Below are positions 9,627 through 23,500 of a stretch of 64,000 bases of DNA, piece after piece. Under the pieces are notes generated by a model, which had not been told where the DNA came from, searched no databases, and saw only the letters and a program-made list of their open reading frames with translations. Position 1 is the stretch's first letter. Each line of letters begins with the position of its first letter. The stretch lies in the NCBI RefSeq assembly GCF_000348985.1, contig NC_035928.1, forward strand, positions 496,001 to 560,000, written 5' to 3'. The stretch comes from Huiozyma naganishii CBS 8797. Taxonomy: Eukaryota > Ascomycota > Saccharomycetes > Saccharomycetales > Saccharomycetaceae. The translations under genes and the position numbers were made by a program.

Positions 9627-10715
9627 TTAATCACGATTCTTACCAGGAATCCATCTCTTGTATATGACCTCACCGACTCGGTAAGAGCCAAATAGTTTTA
9701 TAAAATTGTCCGTCCTCCAATATTCTACAATTTGGTCCTCCGGTAGTAGCCTTTCCACGTAGCACAAAACACAGGTTTTCTTGGCACCGCCAATGACACG
9801 AGATATACTCGAGTACCAAGTGTAATCCTTACTTTTATCGTGATCTAAAACCATAATACAGAACTCTGCGTGTTGGAAAGGTGGACCTCTCTTATACAAC
9901 AGATAATCACATCCAAACTTTATACCGGACCTGACACACCAGCCTAACGACCTATAATGGTGATATGTGACGTAGTGTGTAATGAACTTGTGTATGTCGC
10001 CATAGGTTATATCATTCGAGGGACCGAACAATCTTGATAGCAGTACTTTGGGAGAAATGTCTAGAATAGGTAGTGCAAATGAAAGAAACGTAGCCTCAAC
10101 AGACATGAGCTCCAAAGATTCTATGTCAACGTATTCATGATCAACAGCAGTTCCCTCAATCATAGACTCTTCAACTACACTGTTATTGTCTCCCAAACCC
10201 TCTTCCTGTTGTCGCTGTTTGAACATTCGGAGCATCTCTCTTTCTTGAACCAGTAGGGCATTCTCCTGCTCGATATTCCCGCCGTTCCTTCTCAAATCGA
10301 GCAACTGTTTCTCCAGTTTGACACGCTCCTTCTTGAACTCTAGTCGCTGTATTCTCCTCCTCTCTGTGATTTTCTCTAACGCCAAGTCATTGGAACGCTC
10401 CTTTGAAGCACCTTCTTGTCTTTCCAACCATGTAGGTTCACTTCGAGACAACTGACCAGTGCCAAAAAACCCATTCTTCCAGAGGTACTTCATATCATCT
10501 TTGTCTTGAACGACAATATGAGGGAAGTTCACACCGCCCTCAAACTCTATGTGCACCCTCTTCGATGGTATATTGGTAGCTTTCCAAAAGCAGTATGCCC
10601 AATACACCCATGATACTGGGTTGTGCAAGATAACAGACGGCAAATAATCTATCGGATGGATAGGTAGAGGGTATTTATACCGCTGCTGCAACGACTTGCC
10701 CTTCGGCTTCGCCAT
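9627..10715 (-). CDS. SEN2: tRNA-splicing endonuclease catalytic subunit Sen2
   Basis: A protein of 362 aa (S. cerevisiae 377). Sen2 cuts the 5' splice site of intron-containing pre-tRNAs in the Sen2-Sen15-Sen34-Sen54 complex on the mitochondrial outer membrane. The catalytic triad is visible in the C-terminal endonuclease fold: Tyr274 (DYLLYKRG), His282 (FQHAEF) and Lys313 (GGAKKT). Their spacing is identical to S. cerevisiae Tyr289-His297-Lys328. The upstream YHHYRSLGWCVRSGIKFG motif is also typical. A charged, probably coiled segment lies around residues 100-180. The ATG at 10715 is the only in-frame ATG near the conserved N-terminus. Confidence 0.95.
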   Translation of the reverse strand: MAKPKGKSLQQRYKYPLPIHPIDYLPSVILHNPVSWVYWAYCFWKATNIPSKRVHIEFEGGVNFPHIVVQDKDDMKYLWKNGFFGTGQLSRSEPTWLERQEGASKERSNDLALEKITERRRIQRLEFKKERVKLEKQLLDLRRNGGNIEQENALLVQEREMLRMFKQRQQEEGLGDNNSVVEESMIEGTAVDHEYVDIESLELMSVEATFLSFALPILDISPKVLLSRLFGPSNDITYGDIHKFITHYVTYHHYRSLGWCVRSGIKFGCDYLLYKRGPPFQHAEFCIMVLDHDKSKDYTWYSSISRVIGGAKKTCVLCYVERLLPEDQIVEYWRTDNFIKLFGSYRVGEVIYKRWIPGKNRD

Positions 10716-10990
10716 GTTGTCAAAGCGCTCGGGGGGTTGGTATTGAAGCTGAATCTAGCAGAAACTTTTAAAGAAGGAACTTCCACTATATTAAATTGAA
10801 GACTGATGTTGAAGGAAATTTGCACCTAATTCCCACTCCAATAAACCCACCTGTAGAGCATTACGCAAATGTTTTTGGTTCTTAGAACATTCTACACTAA
10901 TCGCGAAAGACGAGTCGCTTTAAAACTACAAATATTTGTATAATTAACATAAAACAAGAAGAATAAGACAAGATTTGCGTGATTGTGTGA
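10716..10990. other. Intergenic, SEN2 upstream region
   Basis: About 275 bp between the SEN2 start and the 3' end of the snoRNA. It must contain the SEN2 promoter (read leftward). I see no TATA box or known site that stands out and no ORF. Confidence 0.4.
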
Positions 10991-11099
10991 GAAGATATCA
11001 GATACCGTTGTAGTCTATTGAGAAATCATGTGCTCACATCGGTTAAAACAATTAAGACATTAACCTTCCAGCAACATTTTATATCATCATTTAATCTTC
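10991..11099 (-). ncRNA. SNR79: C/D-box snoRNA, snR79 homologue
   Basis: Read on the minus strand, a C box ATGATGA lies at 11090-11084 and a D box CTGA at 11001-10998. The outer ends pair perfectly as a 6-bp terminal stem: GAAGAT at 11099-11094 with ATCTTC at 10996-10991. Directly upstream of the D box (11002-11018) is a guide complementary to the 18S rRNA segment containing GATACCGTCGTAGTCT, with one mismatch. The fifth base before the D box pairs with the C in ATACC, which corresponds to the 18S 2'-O-methylation attributed to snR79 (Cm1007). S. cerevisiae SNR79 lies in the same SEN2-MDN1 interval. Predicted length is about 109 nt, against 84 nt in S. cerevisiae, so the middle is longer or the ends differ. 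Confidence 0.85.
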
Positions 11100-11524
11100 G
11101 AAGAAATTAACAATCTTCGTCTAATTGAAAGAGCGTTAACATAACCACCTGGTTATGAGAGTTCGTCGGTACCCACACTGCAATGCGGAAAAATACGCGA
11201 CTACCTTATCTTTTCTTGATGTTCAACTACCGAATACCAACACCTACATCGTTCCTTGACAATCTGATATGACTCTCCTTTTATATGGAAAATTTTCTTG
11301 ATCTTCAAAAATACAGAGTTTTTCAGTTTCGGCAGTAAAATATTTCGGACCATTTCGACTTAGGGTTTGAACTGCAATTTATCGCGGTTGGCGATGATAT
11401 GGTCATCTTCTTGACAACCTCATCCGTTATTTCATTTACTCAAAAAGAAGTTTTGATAATAATATACAATATACAGATAAGACGTAGTGCTCTTCTGTTT
11501 AATCTAATATACATTTGTTGTCCT
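11100..11524. other. Intergenic between snR79 and MDN1 3' end
   Basis: About 425 bp downstream of MDN1 and upstream of snR79 on the minus strand. It should hold the MDN1 3' end signals and the snoRNA promoter. No ORF and no second box C/D pair were recognised. Confidence 0.4.
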
Positions 11525-14500
11525 TCATGAAGAAGCCAGGTCTGAAAAGTATTGGCGCAAAATGCCAGACAACATTTCGGGCAGCTCGAGGACGCTGTGG
11601 ACAATAACATAGAATTCGAAGGGGAAAGTATCCAAGTACTTGTTCACTCTTAATTGGGGAATACCGTTTTTGTCTGGAATGTAGTCCACTTGGCTCATAT
11701 CCATGATGGACTCTTTGTTGTTATTGGTACCATCAATTATGACGAAGACTAGCATAATCTTGTTTTCTTTTGCACGACGTACTAAACGTTTGATTGTTTC
11801 GTGATCTTCACAGATACCATCCGAAATGACTATTTCTAATTGCCATTGATCGGAGCTTGTCAATCCACGTCCTCTTTCAAATATTTTGATTGATTCTGCG
11901 ACCAATCTCTTTACATCAGTCTTACCGTCTTGGAAATCAAAGCGTTGGAACACCTTGGCACCACTCTCGTTTGAAAATTGTTCTCCAAAATGATGCACTT
12001 CCTTCGACTTTTCGCCAAATTTAACGATCGATAACCCACCAGACTCCAGTTGGGTTAGTGTTTTGGAAACCAAACACAAACTGTCAAATGCCAGCTTCAC
12101 ACATTTAGATTCACTCATGGACTTGGAGTTATCTAGTGCAATCATAATCTGGTATTCACGCTTGCTTGGTTTAGTTCTCCTTAACCAAATTTTATCCTTA
12201 CGGAATTGAGAGGCAATGTAAGGAATTATCCTTTTCATGTTTAGTCTTTTACCCGTTTTGTAGTCACCCTTCAATTTTGTGCTCTTGGTTGGTTCCAGAA
12301 TCAACCTCAACTGTTCACCCAAACGAGACACTAAATCAGCAGTGGACAACTCACTTTCATGCCATAATTCACGCGATTCCTCCAGCGATTTAGTAGGTTT
12401 TTCAAAAGTTTCCTCTGTAGCTTCAAGATCAATCTTTTCAATCATATCTTCCAGTTCGTATTGGTCTGCTTCTTCTTTTACTAGATTGTTGTTGGAATAT
12501 TCATCTAACAAATCATGTTCTTTATCAGCTGCATATACACCGCCACCTTTGACCTCGTTGTTAGTCTCCGTATCATTTTCGTTTGTGTTGTTCTCCTCCA
12601 CAACATCTTCAACCGGTTCTTCCTTGACGTAATTGGTGTCATCTGCTACGTCTTCTTCGTCATCGCTGTTTACATTCTCAGCATCATCATCGTCAATAGC
12701 TAAATCTTCATCTATCGCTTGCGTTTGATCTTGATTGGCAGAACCCAAAGCTTGTGTATCAGTTTCAGTGTTTGCACCTTCAACATGTTCAAAATCGTCA
12801 GGCCGCTCATTGGCATGAGCATCATTATCTTCGTTTTCTTCGTTGGTGCCCGCTTCCTCGATTTCCTTTCTTCTTCTATGGAATTCCTTCAAGCTGTCTC
12901 CTAGTTGTTGTAACGTGTCTTTCGCCTCCTTTCTAGAGTTATCAAGATTTTCGTTTTCAGCCTGTTGATCCTCGTCATGCGGATTTTGGGTATTTCCAGA
13001 ACTACCGATATCTTCCTGTTCCTCTGAATCCTTAGAATCGGATCCAGCACCTTTAGATCCGGACTGTTGTTGAACAGCAGCTTCAGCATCTATGGTTTCT
13101 TCTTCCAAAAGATTATCAACACTTCCCAAACCTTCAGATGTTTCCGCTCCTGCCTGTTCATCCTTATCATCGTTGGCTTGGTTTTCGGCTAGTTCCTCTT
13201 CGTTTTCTCCCTCTTCCTCACCGGCACTCAACTCAGGATTACCTTCATCTGCGACATCATCATTGTCGTTGTCGTTATTGGAATCCGGTTCTGCTGTGTC
13301 ATTTTCTAATTTGTCATCCGAATCAGCTGGCTCATCAACATCCATTTCATCTTCGACATCATCATTGATTGGCTCTTGCTGGTTTTCAGAGGTGTTTGTC
13401 TCGGGTTTCTCCTCATCTTCACTTTCCATATCAACATCGTCTTCTCCACTTTTATCATCCTCATCATCACCTTCAGAATCCAAATTAATGTCATCTGGTA
13501 GGTCCATGGTTTCGATTTCGGGAGCATTTGCATGCAATTCTTCATTCTCTTTATCCCGAACCTCATCTTCTTGCTCACCAACACCCTCTTCCTCATCGGC
13601 ATCCTCATCATTTTCAGCGTCGCCGTCTTTACTCTCGTCCTTATCCGGTTCATTTTCGTTCAAATCATTGTCAGCATTTTGGTCGGCTCCTTCTTTATCT
13701 TTGTTTTCACCTCCGTTGTTTTCATCGTCACCTGCCTGAACATCATCGTCATCCTTCAAATCAAGCTGCTTATCAGTGTCCTTTTCCTTGGTATCCTCCT
13801 CCGCCTTTTCATTCCACATCTTATCATCGATGGCGTTTGGATCATCGTCATCAATATCGTCAACCTCTTCATCAAGATCGTTCTCTTCTTCGTCCAGATC
13901 CTCTTCATCGCTATTTTCCTGGTCTGAAACTTCTTCCATTTCACCAGCCATATCACCTTCCATCTCAACTGCATCATCCTCTCTCTCATCATCATCATCG
14001 CGCTCATCTTTATCCTTTTGGTCCTTATTTGCGGTTTGAGCGTCCTCGGTCAGATCCTCATCTTGTTCTATGTCCTTGGAATTGTTCTGAGCACCTTCAC
14101 CGTCTCCAAGCCCAGTACCATCCTGTAGGTTATTATTATCAACCTCATCTGACGGAGCTTGAGGATGGCAGAATCCATTTTTAGCCAAGTTGTGCAAAAT
14201 GTTGGCCAAAATGTAGGTACCATGACTAGTATTTGTATAATAGTTTTTGGCCTTTTCTAGGATAGAACGGATTGTGACAAAGTAATGATTGATTACAGGT
14301 AAGGTGAAAGTAATAATAGCCCGTACCAAAGACGATGATGGACCTAAAAATTTGGAGTTTTTAATCAGCATGACTGCCTTTTGGATATTTGCGGCGATAT
14401 TGGTAATGTTTAAAGATTTTATGTGACCCATTATCGTCCGCGAAGTTAGTACTAACCATTGGTCGTCAGATTCAGAAACAGAATCTGTTTCATTTTCCAT

Positions 14501-17500
14501 TAATCTTTGGAAAGCCAAGATAATAGAGGTGTGAACCTTTCGGAAAACTTGGTCTACTTCCTTGATTGAAGCATTTGCCGAGTCATCTGATCTTGTTTCT
14601 AAAATGCTATTGTTTTTTATCCATGTGATGACAATTTCAAATATAAAGAAGGAGTTCGTATTCTTTTTTTCCATCATCTTAGCAACGAAATTTGAAATGT
14701 AATTCCGGAAATCCGAAAGCAAAACGGATGCAGTGGTGTCACACACTGTTTGCTTACTCAATCGAGTTTCATAATCTTGAATACACATTTTTGCCTCTTG
14801 TAACGTAGCTATGTCGCACGACACAGATGTTGATGCTTCAATGACACTGACTGCTTTCAAAGCGTAGTCGAGTACTAACTGCAGCCTTGTCACCATATAC
14901 CTCATACTTTCCATTGTTGGTACTAGTTCGGCATTATTCAGAGAACCAGTTGATGTGCAAATATTCTCGAGGTACAGTCTTGAATCTTCAATATTTGAAT
15001 ACTTCTCATTAGCTTTTTTTAAAGGCTTTCTAGTAGTAATCAATGAAAAAAGAAGGTTCTCGATGATGGCCATACCTTTTTCAACATTAACAGGGGGAAT
15101 ATCGTCAGCAGGACTAGAAATAGCATTTCTCAACCTGGGAAGCATATCCAAAATCTTAAAAAAGTACGCATCGGCCTTTTCAAAATGAGTTCCATTGAAA
15201 GAGACAGAATTGGCTAGCACTGAAGTCACAGACGCTTGTACTTTGTGAATATCCTCCCTGAAACTGGTTTTTAACCCAATTCTCCTCAGTTCTTTCAATG
15301 CGTCACTTAGTACCTTTGCCTTTTGTACTTTCAAAGTGGCCAACAGTTTTTTGTTTTCTTTCTTGTAAACAGTCGGAGTTTCCTCTTGTAAGCGATCGGC
15401 AGCCCTTCCGTAATCTCTTGCCAATTCTTCCATGTTTGGAAATGTTTGTTTGTCTATTCTGTTAGCGTATACAGACATGTTTTCCTTGACTAGATTGATG
15501 TTCCGTAACGGCATAGATCTGGAGTCCCAATCAGGAACCTGGATAACCAATTTCTTGGCATCTTCCAAATCAAATTCGGCAAAGGAACCTATGCCAAGGG
15601 AAGCAAGTTCAAGCTTCACAGATGGTTCGTAAGGTAATCCACCTTCAATCAAACCAAGTACGTTACTTGATAGAACGGCTCTATACTTTCTCACCAGCTT
15701 GTAAAGATTGTTATGAGATTTCCGAGAACTTTGTTTCAAAGCATCCACATTCACATCCTTCCAGCTAGCAAGCAAAATTGTTTCTGAAACTTCCTTGCTT
15801 AGAGATTTTCTGCCCTTAGAAATCTGTTCTTCAACAGTTGGTAGGAACTGTTTGTAAAACGACAGAATGTTTTGTAAAGCGTTGAGTTCGGCAGACATGT
15901 CTCTGTTGAGCAATACGATATGATTTGCAAAAGCTTCAACAAGTTTTAACCTAATTTTGAACTCACCAGCTGTACTCTTGCTAAAAAAAATGTTCAATGA
16001 GGTAAGTAGTGCTGTTTCGTTGTCGTTGTCTGGGTCAGAATCTTTGGCAACGAAAATTATTTCAAATAAGTTAAACCACCACTTACCAATTTCTTTCTCA
16101 GCATTTTTGTCCTCAGTATTGAATAACCCATTCCAGGTTTGAAGTTCCAGCTTTCTCCATGAGACAATCAAGTCTGTGATGCGTTTAATATGTGCTCCTA
16201 GAGAAACGCGAGATGCAGCGTACTTTTCCCACTCGGCCATAAATGTGTATATTTGTTCGATCTTTTGTAACTGTTTGGCAATGGGGGTATTGGCTGGGAA
16301 AGATAAAAATTCCTGGCAAACCCTTTCCAATTCACTTAAAGTGGCGTGTTCAGGCCACTGTTGATGAATTTCATTAACAAGCTTCCACAAGGCATCGATG
16401 ACAGAAAATGCTCTTTGGGATTCGGATAATGACGAGTCCCTGTAAAAATCGAAGTTATCCCCTGTCACGTTGTCGTTGAAAGACAGTATTTCATCGTGAA
16501 GACTAATAATTGAAGAAGCAAAATTCGACCCTGAAAGTTTACCAGAGGCAAATTTCTGTGATTTGCTCAGCAATATCTCGACAACATCCAAACCAGCCTT
16601 GGTCACTTCAAGCATTGTGGTGTTTGATTTGTTCAAAAATATCGACATGTACATCTTGGAAATTTCATAATAGATGGTGTCCAAATCTTGAGCGGCAGTA
16701 AAAGATGGTTCCGCCTCTAGGGAAAGAGACTCCTCGTATAATGGAAACATGCGTTTGAATTCGGACTCGAAATCTTCTGAAGTGTCCTCATACTTGAATA
16801 ATTTAGAAGCCTCTTGTTCCTCTTGTTCTTTTTTCATTCTCCTCAAGGACCATCTTTGATACATCATTTGCAAAGCGTTCATGAACGTTGATGACAGAGA
16901 GTCATCCCTCTGGTGAAGTTTGAATAGATCCATGTATAAAATCAGAATTTTCTCGGTCGAAGTATCTTCGACGTTAGTATCCTTAAAGAATTTAGTCATT
17001 TCAGTAAACGAGTCGTTCAACGTTTGGACAGCAGATAGTTTCAAGGGATCAACACACCATAGGGGATCTAACTTTATAAGTTTACGTTGGTCTACTTGAT
17101 CATGTCTTGCAAGATCGAACCCGAATTTCATGCAGAACACATATCCAGCAAAAATCTCGTTCAAGTCAGCAAAGTTTTGATAGCCATTGTTCAAACGGTT
17201 TATAAAGCTTGAACTATTCTGTTGAAACATTTCGAATCTTCCTTCGGCAATATCATCCCATTCGCATACTGAATTGAAAAGACTTGAGGCTTGTTCTGCG
17301 GAGACGGTGGAGCTATAAAATACATTCCACTCATCTATTAAGTTATCAACCGATACAGCTGGTCTGTAAACTCTTGGTTTTTGTGGAGCGTCGTCAGTGG
17401 TTACTTCTGTGATTGTTCTTTCTATATGTAGTTTGTCATCACCACTTATAACTTTTTTAACCAAGGACCATGAATCACCCAAATCCTCCAAAAATAATTT

Positions 17501-20500
17501 GTGCTTTAAAAAGATATCGTATACCACATAGTCGTGTACCGCTGGATCATATGGAATATTGGGGGCATAAAGTTCAATCAGGGCGGTACCGAACAAGATC
17601 CAAGCCTGTCCAAGATTCAAGTAATTGGTATCATCAAGTGACAGCTTGATAGCAGGAAGGATTAATTTATGGAAAACAGCTGAAAATTCAGAATTGCCGT
17701 CAGCAACAATAATCTCCGTTATATAATCGACATCCATGCTCTCTAGCTCTAACTTGGTATGGACTTCCAATACGCGTTTTACCCACTGCAAAAAGGTAGA
17801 AGTAAACAAGGAAATCTTATCATGCAATAGATAGTCAGCCGACTTAATCGTGTTTGATAGTAATAACCTAGCATCGAATAGTGCAGGTGTTATTTGACTT
17901 CCTGGGAATGTATGAAAACGGTTTGTTTTGAGGATAATACTTTCAAGGTAGTTCGAGGTAATAATAGACTCTGTGAATGACTTATGCTTTCCGTTATCTG
18001 TTACCCACAACATATCAAAGATTGCAGGATACGCCGCCTTATCTGTAGTAAATCCGTTAAGTCTTTCTAATGGTACGGATGAAAATGGTATTATCTCGTT
18101 TAGTAACTGTTGTGGAATGGATTGATGCAAAGAAAGTAGTCTCAACAACGTGTCAAAGTCTGTGGAAAAAAAGTGTTTTCTCTTATTCAAAAATTTGGCA
18201 GAGATCTCTTCCAAATCATTGATACCAGCCCGTAATCTGTCCAGCAAAGGAGATATGGTTACAATGTCGTTGTTCAAAATATCAGTGGAGAGGATAGAAA
18301 ATATTTGACTCAAATGTCTGATGGCATCGTATGATTCAGGGAACTGCATTTTCTTAGCCTTTTCAAATTTCTCATATTGCTCTGCTAGTTCATTCCAGTA
18401 TTGCCACGCTTCTCCTGTTTGTGGGTACAATGTTCTGAACTCTTCCCATAAGATGGTCATTGAGAACCCTCTAGTTAAACCCAAGCTACTGTCGAACTTT
18501 GAGCAAACCAAATTCATATCAGAAACGTCAATACCAGCTTGTTGAGCTGATGATATCCATTGTTCTAGCAATTCCTTGTAGACCCTCAACTTTGCCTCAT
18601 CCTTGCTGGATGCAGATTCAAATGCACTCTCAAGTATAACTTCGAGATATGCCAGCATTTCATATAGCTTTTCTTGAACGAATAGTTCGTCGTTACATAA
18701 CGTATTCGAAATGTAAGCGACTATACCGCATAAAAGATAGTAAATTGGTATCCTAGGTACATTTTTCAATTGCCGGCCATTAACAATAGCAGCCGATCTT
18801 TCGATATAGGTAAGGTCATCAATCTTATTGTAAAGCGATTTTGTGTTCGTCTTTTCCAAATTTTCAATAAGATGTAGTTGTTGACGGGAAGCGGCAAACA
18901 AGTACATTCCTTCACCGGAAGAAATGAATGGAGCCGTGTTTTGGAACCTTGGTATTAAATGTTCGTTCAGTATTACTACTAGTGGTTGGTCAGACAGCTG
19001 TGAGGGTTGCTGGCCAATGATATCCCATATATTGGATTCAGCTGCCAAAGAAACATTATTTAGCTTATCCACAATTCCTCTCTGGTTCAAAAATTTAATG
19101 TATTCGCCGATTAGAATTGAAACATTTCCTTCTGGGTAATATACTGATTGCGTGATGTTAAGAGACCAGGCTTCGAATATTCCCAAAAGGTTGATTGGAA
19201 TAATACCGGCTAGTGATTCCAATACTGATTTGTTCTTGTTGAAGATCAGTACATCAAGAATCTGACTGAATGTGATTGGAAGCGACAAATAAGAAGGTAC
19301 GTAGCTTTTTGTAGGGCATTTAACTGTACTTGGATTCAATTCTAGACCTTCTTCATTAACCCCATTTACATTTTTTTCAGATTGTTTCGACCAGTTCAAA
19401 GACAACATATCAAAAGATGAAAGTCTATTATCTAGATCCTCCATGTATAATTCGATACCTCTATTCCTCATCGCTCTGGACAATTCCCCGTATTTGGGGT
19501 CCACTGTTAAAAAGAGTCTAAAATTAGGATGAGGTTTCAGTATACGCGGCTCCCCATTCTCCATACTGCATTCATTTATCAATAGAGAACCATCTGTTTC
19601 TAAAAGAGAGTTTAACCGATCCAGCACAGAGGGGGAACACAGGTTAGCATTGTCAAGAACCAACCAATCCCCATTTTCAATCGCCTTGAGCAAAATACCA
19701 TCAAACCACTCAAATGCAACCCGCTCTGGTTTTCGTAGAACTACGTCCAGAGATTCAAAATCATCGGCAATTTTCAAAAGGTCTGCATTATCTGGCAGAT
19801 AAGATTGAAAGTTTTTGAACTTCTTCCACAAAGTAGTGAACTCTGCTTTACCTGTAGATCCGTCGCATATAAAATGTAACAAATCAAAGCCAGCCAGCAA
19901 CGCCGAAGAGTTATCATCAGTAAGTCCAAGATTGATGGAAAGTAGTTTTCGAACTGTTCTTTTCAATGGTTTGATCACATTCCATATTTTCCTGTTCATG
20001 TCAACTTGTTCATAACCACCCAAAATATCCATGCTATCCAAATCACTATTCATTGAAAATACGCAGACCTCAGTTCCCAAAATTGAAGAGAGAAACCGGA
20101 CTAACTCAGTTTTGCCTGAATTTGCGGGACCTACTAAGATCAGTGGCCAGTTGTTGTTAATGCATCTGATAGCAGACTCGTAAAATTCCATATTACACTC
20201 CAAAGGTTGCAAATTCTTTAAAGTAGGGTAGTGGAATGCTGGATTTCTCACAGCGATTGCGCTGTTGACTTGAACATACTGAGGAGTAATTCTGTATAAA
20301 TTGGAAGCCCTTGAGAAACTCCCAAAAACGTTTTCAATTATCACTTGAGCTTTTTGCTTATCGTCTTTGGTACGAAACCTTTGTCTGATGATGATATCAA
20401 CAAAATCAAAAACCTTGGTGTCGTCAATTATTCCCTTCTGACTTAGAAGTTTTAGCCATCTTAAAGCATCTCTTAAGTTGAATTCCCAGGGGGAGCCAGA

Positions 20501-23500
20501 TACACCCCACTTCTTCTTCTTCGTGACATCATCCTCTAGAATTCCCATAAGTTTAATCATCTTTGCGCTAAGTTCAGGAGCCACAGAAGGGTATAAATGG
20601 TTGGCAATGAGTTGCAAATCCTCCGTTTTGAGAACATCAATATAGACAACAGTAAAACGGTTGACGAAAGATTTAGGAAGCCCTTTTCTCCCACCACCTT
20701 GATACTGCGGATTTTGGGCTGCAAACACAAGAAAGTCTGGATGCCGTGTGAATGATCTGTCTAATTCTGGAATGTAAGCCTCACCACGGTGATCTAGACA
20801 AGCGTTCAACCCCTCAAGAACTGATTGAGAAGCAAGATTCATCTCATCCAGTAAGACCCAGTGACCTTGTTGCATAGCTCTCAAAAATGGAGCGTCATTC
20901 CAAACAAATTCACCGCTTCTTTCACCAGGGACATCAGAGCCAAACAGATCAATCAGGTCGGTTTGTTCAGATAAATTGATACGAGTCAGCTTGTTTCCTG
21001 TAAGTTCGGCAAGAGTCGTTACCAAACTTGTTTTACCGACACCTGGACTACCCTCTAATAGAATAGGCTTTTCGACCTGCATTGCTCGAATAACCCTCAT
21101 CAAGTTGGCCGCGGTAGTTGGGGCATTCATGTTAAAAGAAGGGGATGATGTAGAAGATTCATTTCGTGGGTACGAAAAAGGTCCGATTTTTAAGGTGTCA
21201 TCAGATAGCGCGTACTCGAAAGACATAGCCAGGCATTTGCGTAAATCATACTCAAGTTTGTTTGACAAAAAGTCAACACATGTAGATTTTAGCTCATTCA
21301 ATCTCTCCTCATTTTCAGCGAGATAAGCGGTATTATTGGTACCAAGAGCATCAATAAACACCATGGAGGCTCCATGTCCCAAACACTCATAAATATTAGC
21401 ATTGTTTGGTGTAGTTCTGTTGATGAAATCTACCCATGCCAGAATGTCACGCAAAGAAATAAAACCGCTTGTGGCATCACCGCCACCAAATTTGATGGCA
21501 TACCATTCCGAAAAAGCAACAATTGTTTCAGTCAACTGCTTAGCACTCTCACACAATCTATCTGATACTATTAAACGAACATCGTCAAAGCTTTCCATAG
21601 AAGGCACCCAAATTTCGGTGAACCGGTTCCGTAAAGCTGGGGATAGCTCTTTTTTACCATAATCACCCCCGGGGTTCATTGTTGCAAAAAATTGAAAGCC
21701 GTCCTTGGCAACCACTGAACTGTCTGACGAACCTTTCTCCGCCAATAACAAACTTCTTTCTGGTTCAAGGACACTGTTCAATCGCTCTAATACGGAATCG
21801 TCGGCTAAGGAAATTTCATCCAACAGGAAATAATCGCCGTCCTTTAGTGCTTGTACTAGCGGACCGTCACACCATTCAAAAAGAATATTCAAGGAGTTTT
21901 GAAGCTGAGTTATCTCCTCCCGTAGTACTTCTGGGATGGCGGACTGGTCACATGCATTATAGCTTTCAACTAGTCGATCCAATTCCTCTTCTGTGGAACC
22001 ACCTAACGCCGTTTGCAGCAGTAAAACCAATTTTCTTTGAATTTCTGATCTGTTACGCATGGGACGTTGGGCCCCTAATATGTCTCCAGTTTCTGTGTTT
22101 TGATGCGCATTCAAAGTTACTAGTTTCTTTTCGGAAAATTGAGCCAGTAATTGGCAAATAGTCGTCTTACCACAACCCGTTTCACCAACGAGCAGAACTG
22201 GTTCATTGTTTTGTAAACAGCTGGAAACTAAAACTGACAAACGACGAAGAGCCGAAGTCCAGACCACTGAGTCAATTGAATACAGACTCTTATTCTCAAC
22301 CTTCGAATAATAGGCGTCCATATTCAGCTTAACTTTCATGACCTTTTCAAGGGTCTTTTTGATAGTGGCCTTCTCCTGGGGGTTTCTACATCTCTCACCA
22401 AGTAGCATATAGCCATTAGCTGCTAGTTCATCGTAACCCACAGCACCTCTTAATGCCCATCTAAATAAGTCACGTAGAGTTGCAAAACTGTTCTTTTGTT
22501 CAAAGAGACGGTTGGCAGATCTTTCAATAGACAGCTGGTGATACACCTCGACAATCTTTTTGGCATATGTTGGGGCAATCTGACACCGTTCCCGAAGAAT
22601 TATTTCAAGTTCGTCGGTAGGGATATCGTCAAAATGTAACTCCAAGAAACGGTTTCTAAACGCTCTTGATAGAATCTTACGACCACCGTATATGCCAGGT
22701 GGGTTTTGAGTGGCAAAAAGCATAAAATCAGGGTGTGGATGTATGACTTCTTGGGTTTCCGGAATAAAAAGTTCTCTGTTATCGTCTAATAGTCTATTCA
22801 AAGCCTCGAGCACATCGGTTGGTGCTAAATTCAGTTCGTCGAGAACAATCCAGTAACCTTTACGAAGTGCCTCCACCAGGACACCCTCCTTGAAAGATAA
22901 TTTTCCACTGTCGTCCGTAACGTACGTCCCTAAATACTCCTGCAAATCTGTGTGTTCATGGTTATTGATACGGACAAATTTGTGGCCAGTGATATCAGCA
23001 AGATATTTAATCATACTGGTCTTACCCGCAGAGGTTGGGCCCTGTACTAGCACTGGAAATCTGTTGCCAGACGTTGCTCGCACAAGATTCATCATGTTCT
23101 TCTCAACAAATGGGGTGATAATATAGTGTGGTTGATTCACCATTTCCTGTTGACCGGTTTTCATCCAATAATGTTTGAACTGTACAAAGTTTGGACCCGG
23201 AGAGGGTGGAGTTTGTGACAGAACCGACTTTACGTTTCTCAATCTGCTGACAGTGTATTTGCTTATTATAGGCTCCAATGTCTTTTCTGAAGGTTGATCC
23301 AATAAGGTCAAAAACGTCATACAAAACCCGTCGTATAGAGAGCGACGAAGACCGTAAATGTGCACAATATCACAGACGTACAGCAGTGTTCGTGTTAGCG
23401 TACGGACACTGAAGTGTGGTTTCTGATTCGAACCGTCAACTATTAAGTTATTCTCAGCAAGTCTTTTGGCCTCGATGTACAACTCAGCTATGTCGTTCCC

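Noticed and set aside
13092..14184. Long plus-strand open frames encoding Ser- or His-rich proteins
   Set aside because: They are antisense to the acidic D/E-rich tract of MDN1; the GAT/GAA repeats give stop-free Ser-rich frames on the other strand.
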